From: Gammaproteobacteria bacterium
Lineage (GTDB): Bacteria > Pseudomonadota > Gammaproteobacteria > DSM-26407
Reading direction: 5' to 3'
Length of the DNA: 7,543 bases
NCBI GenBank assembly: GCA_028694565.1
Contig: JAQVKR010000122.1
Location: 1 to 7,543, forward strand
Shown: piece after piece, positions 5,451-7,543 of the stretch
Position numbering within the stretch: position 1 is the stretch's first letter
Layout of the letters: every line of letters starts with the position of its first letter
Made by a program: the position numbers and the translations under genes
Notes under the pieces: model-generated
The model's input: only the letters and a program-made list of their open reading frames with translations
Databases searched by the model: none
What the model was told of the DNA's origin: nothing

Positions 5451-6371
5451 ATGAAGTACGACAACATCCTCCAGACCATCGGCGGTACGCCGGTGGTCCG
5501 CCTCAACAAGTTCCCCGATCTCCTGGCCGCCGAACTGTGGGTGAAGCTCGAGAGCTTCAACCCCGGCGGCTCGGTTAAGGACCGTCCCGCGCTCAACATG
5601 ATCGAGGCGGCCGAGCGGCGCGGGCTCATCCGCCCCGGCGACACGCTGGTGGAACCCACCTCGGGCAATACCGGCATCGGCCTGGCGATGGTGGCGGCGG
5701 TGAAGGGGTACCGGGCGGTGCTGGTGATGGCCGCCGACATGAGCGAGGAGCGCAAGGCGCTGATGCGCGCCTTCGGCGCGGAGCTGATCCTGACCCCGGC
5801 GCCCCTCGGCACCAAGGGGGCGCTGGAGGAGGCGCGGCGGCTGGAGCGGGAGCGGGGCTGGTTCTTCGTGGGCCAGCACTTCAATCCCGCCAATCCGGCC
5901 GCCCACCGGAGCACGGCGGACGAGATCTGGACCGATTTCGGCGCCGAGCTGCACGGGCTCGTCTGCACCACCGGGACCGGCGGCACCATCTCCGGCCTCG
6001 GCCGCTTCCTCAAGGAGCGCAATCCCGCCCTGCGGGTCGTCGCCACCGAGCCCGCCGACTCGCCCATCCTCTCCCAGGGCATCGCCCGCAAGCACAAGAT
6101 CATGGGCACCGCGCCGGGCTTCATCCCGGAAACCCTGGACACCTCCATCTACGACGAGATCGTGCCCGTCACCACCGCGGAGGCCTACGGCACGGCGCGC
6201 CGGCTGGCGCGGGAGGAGGGCATCCTGGTGGGGATCTCCTCGGGCGCGGCCGTGGCCGGGATGCTCAAGCTGGCGCGGCGGGAGGCATGGCGCGGCAAGG
6301 TGCTGCTGGCCGTCCTGCCCGACAGCGGCGAGCGCTATCTGAGCACCGACCTCTGGCCGCAGGCCGACTGA
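5451..6371 (+). CDS. cysK: Cysteine synthase A (O-acetylserine sulfhydrylase)
   Basis: The 306-aa product is a fold-type II PLP enzyme that makes L-cysteine from O-acetyl-L-serine and sulfide in the cytoplasm. The PLP Lys is Lys43 in GGSVKDR. PTSGNTG (69-75) is the substrate-binding loop, GTGGT (175-179) the phosphate-binding loop, GISSGAA lies at 261-267, and PDSGERYLS (290-298) carries the Ser292 that contacts the pyridine nitrogen. HKIMGTAPGFIP (215-226) and PDSGERYLST are of the CysK type rather than the CysM type. Length is slightly short of E. coli CysK (323 aa) because the C-terminal tail is absent. The ATG directly precedes the usual YDNILQTIGGTPVVRL start; GGAG lies 14 nt upstream, and GGCGG closer in is an alternative weak SD. 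A TATCAT -10-like hexamer at 5407-5412 may drive it, though no -35 is evident. No other cysteine-biosynthesis gene is adjacent. Confidence 0.93.
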   Translation: MKYDNILQTIGGTPVVRLNKFPDLLAAELWVKLESFNPGGSVKDRPALNMIEAAERRGLIRPGDTLVEPTSGNTGIGLAMVAAVKGYRAVLVMAADMSEERKALMRAFGAELILTPAPLGTKGALEEARRLERERGWFFVGQHFNPANPAAHRSTADEIWTDFGAELHGLVCTTGTGGTISGLGRFLKERNPALRVVATEPADSPILSQGIARKHKIMGTAPGFIPETLDTSIYDEIVPVTTAEAYGTARRLAREEGILVGISSGAAVAGMLKLARREAWRGKVLLAVLPDSGERYLSTDLWPQAD

Positions 6372-6407
6372 GCGGTTCCGGCCGGGCCTCCCGGTCCGCG
6401 CGCCGGT

Positions 6408-6857
6408 TCATTCTCCCAGCAGCGCGATGAGCCGTGCCAGCTCGGGGGCGTCCAGCGCCGCCTCAACCGCCGGAAACAGAACCCCCTCCTCGTAGCGCAC
6501 GTGGGCGCGCAGCCCCTCGCCCAGGGCGCGCAGGGTCTCCAGCGCCGGCGCGGTTCCCGCGGCGTGGGCCGCGGAGAGGGCATCGGCGAGCCCGCGCAGC
6601 TCCACGTGCTGGCACAGGGTCTCGATGATTTCGGGATGGCGGGCGCCGGCGAGGCGCCCGAACACGGGCAGCAGGCACTCCTCCTCGGCGGTGAAATGGG
6701 GCCCGACCTCGGCGCGCCAGCGCTCCAGGACGTGCGCGCCCGCCGCTTCCAGCGTCACGGCGTCGGCGTCATCGGGCAGGTCCAGCAACCGCTTGGCGAG
6801 CACCAGCGCGTGGTGGTGATCGCGGGAGAGTCGCTGCAGGCTCGGATGGCGTTTCAT
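6408..6857 (-). CDS. Hemerythrin HHE cation-binding domain protein
   Basis: The 149-aa product has a complete canonical set of di-iron ligands on four helices: RDHHHAL (His14-16), HFTAEE (His54, Glu58), QHVELR (His84) and HVRYEEGVLFP (His119, Glu123). It is a cytoplasmic non-heme di-iron protein of the type proposed to bind O2 or nitric oxide or to handle iron and redox stress; the actual ligand is unknown. The ATG at 6857 is chosen over the in-frame GTG at 6863 because GGGAG lies 5 nt before the ATG but would overlap the GTG. It converges with cysK, with only 36 nt between the stops and no T-tailed terminator. Upstream it carries the 22-bp element shared with ppnP, so the two may be co-regulated. 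It contrasts with the ligand-poor hemerythrin-like protein at 3110-3553. Confidence 0.92.
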   Translation of the reverse strand: MKRHPSLQRLSRDHHHALVLAKRLLDLPDDADAVTLEAAGAHVLERWRAEVGPHFTAEEECLLPVFGRLAGARHPEIIETLCQHVELRGLADALSAAHAAGTAPALETLRALGEGLRAHVRYEEGVLFPAVEAALDAPELARLIALLGE

Positions 6858-6886
6858 GGTCACTCCCTGTTTCCGGTGTCCGGCCG

Positions 6887-6921
6887 ATGGTAGCCCGGGG
6901 CGCGCCGGGTCGCATCATTGC
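6887..6921 (-). promoter_or_regulatory. Predicted promoter of the hemerythrin gene, with shared 22-bp element
   Basis: On the minus strand the element GCAATGATGCG-A-CCCGGCGCGC (plus 6900-6921) is followed after 7 nt by TACCAT (plus 6887-6892), a 4/6 match to the -10 box, 29 nt before the start codon. The same element recurs at 7352-7373 upstream of ppnP, with the same 7-nt spacing to TACGAT. At normal spacing the -35 position reads ATGCGA, not TTGACA, so an activator or another sigma factor may be needed. Confidence 0.5.
6900..6921 (-). repeat. 22-bp direct repeat, copy 1
   Basis: It is identical to 7352-7373 at 21 of 22 positions (the T/A difference is at 6910/7362) in the same orientation, 452 nt apart. 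Each copy precedes a minus-strand gene, 42 nt and 46 nt before the start codon. No third copy was noticed in the window. Confidence 0.85.
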
Positions 6922-7001
6922 GGGTGAATGCGCAGGGCCGGATTCATCCCGCCGGGCGTGGCGCTTCCGTCGGCCGGGACGCTGCGCTCTGCGCGATGGG
7001 C

Positions 7002-7022
7002 GATGGAGGAACGGGCTCCATC
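7002..7022 (-). other. Hairpin just after the ppnP stop codon
   Basis: GATGGAG (7002-7008) and CTCCATC (7016-7022) are perfect 7-bp arms around a 7-nt loop, one base beyond the ppnP stop. No T-run follows on the minus strand, so it may protect a 3' end or aid termination, but it is not a classic intrinsic terminator. Confidence 0.45.
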
Positions 7023-7023
7023 C

Positions 7024-7305
7024 TCATCCGTACAGGCACAGGTAGGCGGAGTCCACCGCCGCCCGGATGCCGAAACGGCTCTCGCCGGGGACGGTGAAGC
7101 TCTCTCCCGCGGCCACGTCGCGCCACTCGCTCCCGCCCGGCAGCAGCACCGACACCCGGCCGCTGACGATGCGCATGACCTCCCGCTCCGCGGTGCCGAA
7201 CTCATACTCGCCCGCGGCCAGCACCCCGATGGTGGCCGGGCCGGCGTCGGCCTGGAACGCGATGGACTTGACCTTGCCGTCGAAATACTCGTTGACCTTG
7301 AACAC
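7024..7305 (-). CDS. ppnP: Pyrimidine/purine nucleoside phosphorylase PpnP (DUF1255, cupin fold)
   Basis: The 93-aa product matches E. coli PpnP (YaiE, 94 aa) along its whole length. It has [11 protein letters not shown] near the N-terminus, then [18 protein letters not shown], the [10 protein letters not shown] strand pair, the [12 protein letters not shown] turn and the closing AYLCLYG. The family is a small single-domain cupin that phosphorolyses several nucleosides (for example uridine, adenosine, guanosine) to the free base and ribose 1-phosphate, in salvage in the cytoplasm. No ATG fits. The GTG at 7305 is chosen because it gives the family N-terminus (MFKVNEYF) and has GGAGGAG ending 8 nt upstream; the frame is open to 7428 without similarity. 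It is divergent from the gene at 7455 and shares the 22-bp upstream element with the hemerythrin gene. Confidence 0.94.
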   Translation of the reverse strand: MFKVNEYFDGKVKSIAFQADAGPATIGVLAAGEYEFGTAEREVMRIVSGRVSVLLPGGSEWRDVAAGESFTVPGESRFGIRAAVDSAYLCLYG

Positions 7306-7338
7306 GTGACACGCTCCTCCACGGGCTGAAAGAGGCGC

Positions 7339-7373
7339 ATCGTACTCCCGTGCGCGCCGGGACGCATCATTGC
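7339..7373 (-). promoter_or_regulatory. Predicted ppnP promoter, with shared 22-bp element
   Basis: GCAATGATGCG-T-CCCGGCGCGC on the minus strand (plus 7352-7373) lies 7 nt upstream of TACGAT (plus 7339-7344, 4/6 match to the -10 box), 33 nt before the GTG start. The layout is the same as that of the hemerythrin gene. The -35 position at normal spacing is ATGCGT. Confidence 0.5.
7352..7373 (-). repeat. 22-bp direct repeat, copy 2
   Basis: Second copy of the element at 6900-6921, with one mismatch. The flanks diverge on both sides apart from the downstream TACnAT and scattered bases, which argues for selection on the element rather than a recent large duplication. Confidence 0.85.
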
Positions 7374-7419
7374 CGGCCGCCGGCCGGAATCCCCCGCCCC
7401 CCCGGCGCCGGCCCCGCCA

Positions 7420-7448
7420 TTGTTCCATTCCGCCCGTTCGCCTATAAG
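7420..7448 (+). promoter_or_regulatory. Sigma70-like promoter of the Mut7-C gene
   Basis: TTGTTC (7420-7425, 3/6) lies exactly 17 nt before TATAAG (7443-7448, 5/6). The implied transcription start, about 7 nt after the -10, falls at or next to the ATG at 7455. Confidence 0.5.
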
Positions 7449-7454
7449 TGGGGC

Positions 7455-7528
7455 ATGGACGAGCCCGACACGCCGAGCGTCACGCTGCGCTTCTACGAGG
7501 AGCTCAACGATTTCCTGCCCGCCCACAA
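7455..7528 (+). CDS. N-terminus of a Ub-Mut7C / Mut7-C RNase-domain protein (partial, cut by contig end)
   Basis: Only about 25 codons are genomic: after MDEPDTPS comes [16 protein letters not shown]. The [13 protein letters not shown] block is characteristic of the N-terminal ubiquitin-like domain (Ub-Mut7C) that precedes the PIN-like Mut7-C ribonuclease domain in a family of bacterial proteins of roughly 240-250 aa. The RNase part is outside the window. The ATG at 7455 is the only good start in frame, and no spaced SD precedes it: GGGG ends 2 nt before the ATG, too close. The promoter at 7420-7448 would give a leaderless or nearly leaderless mRNA. The frame runs on to the window end, but from 7529 the bases equal the Illumina adapter, so residues after about AHK should not be trusted. 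Family call rests on a short stretch. Confidence 0.7.
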
Positions 7529-7541
7529 AGATCGGAAGAGC
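7529..7541. other. Probable residual Illumina adapter at the contig end
   Basis: AGATCGGAAGAGC is the 13-base universal start of Illumina TruSeq adapters and lies 2 bases from the window end. The next base (G) also fits one adapter version; the last (C) does not. It interrupts a conserved protein start. Probably artefact, not biology. Confidence 0.85.
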
Positions 7542-7543
7542 GC

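Noticed and set aside
6382..6394. CCGGG-CCT-CCCGG hairpin between the convergent cysK and hemerythrin genes as a bidirectional terminator.
   Set aside because: Five base pairs only and no T-run on either side.
6917..6935. CGCATT...AATG-type dyad near the 22-bp element as an NsrR or FNR site.
   Set aside because: The arms need an insertion to pair and the dyad is absent upstream of ppnP, so it does not explain the shared element.

Overview
The window is about 7.5 kb of GC-rich bacterial chromosome, most likely from a gammaproteobacterium. The evidence is the resemblance of the products to enterobacterial proteins recalled from memory (TruC, YchJ, PpnP, CysK, CspA) and ordinary Shine-Dalgarno and sigma70-like signals; family-level placement (for example Ectothiorhodospiraceae or another Chromatiales group) is only a guess. 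No IS element, CRISPR array, tRNA or rRNA was seen. The right edge looks like a contig end, because it carries the 13-base universal Illumina adapter sequence.

Left block (40-2854, minus strand): two secreted TraB/GumN-family paralogues flank the tRNA pseudouridine synthase gene truC. In transcription order they are a 328-aa TraB/GumN protein, truC starting 2 nt after its stop, and a 333-aa TraB/GumN protein 68 nt further on with a possible promoter of its own. Both paralogues have an N-terminal DUF4124-like segment with a Cys pair at the same 14-residue spacing.

Middle block (2855-5355): an intergenic region with an 18-bp palindrome (minus side) and a good sigma70 promoter (plus side) leads to a small hemerythrin-like protein that seems to have lost iron ligands and ends in a strong intrinsic terminator. 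Next come ychJ (SEC-C / YchJ / SEC-C), then a cold-shock-domain protein on the minus strand with its own terminator, then a 479-nt gap rich in inverted repeats, then a single-RRM RNA-binding protein. The cold-shock and RRM genes are divergent, and the RRM gene's ribosome binding site sits inside a small inverted repeat.

Right block (5451-7543): cysK (cysteine synthase A) converges on a canonical hemerythrin (HHE) gene, followed by ppnP (nucleoside phosphorylase, minus strand) and, divergent from it, the first codons of a Ub-Mut7C/Mut7-C RNase-type protein with what looks like a leaderless start. The HHE and ppnP genes share an almost identical 22-bp element (21/22) at the same distance from a TACnAT -10-like hexamer, which suggests a common regulator or an alternative sigma factor.

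Most of the window is ordinary housekeeping and stress-related chromosome. The least expected signals are the shared 22-bp promoter element, the SD-occluding repeat of the RRM gene, the degenerate hemerythrin and the truC/TraB arrangement.
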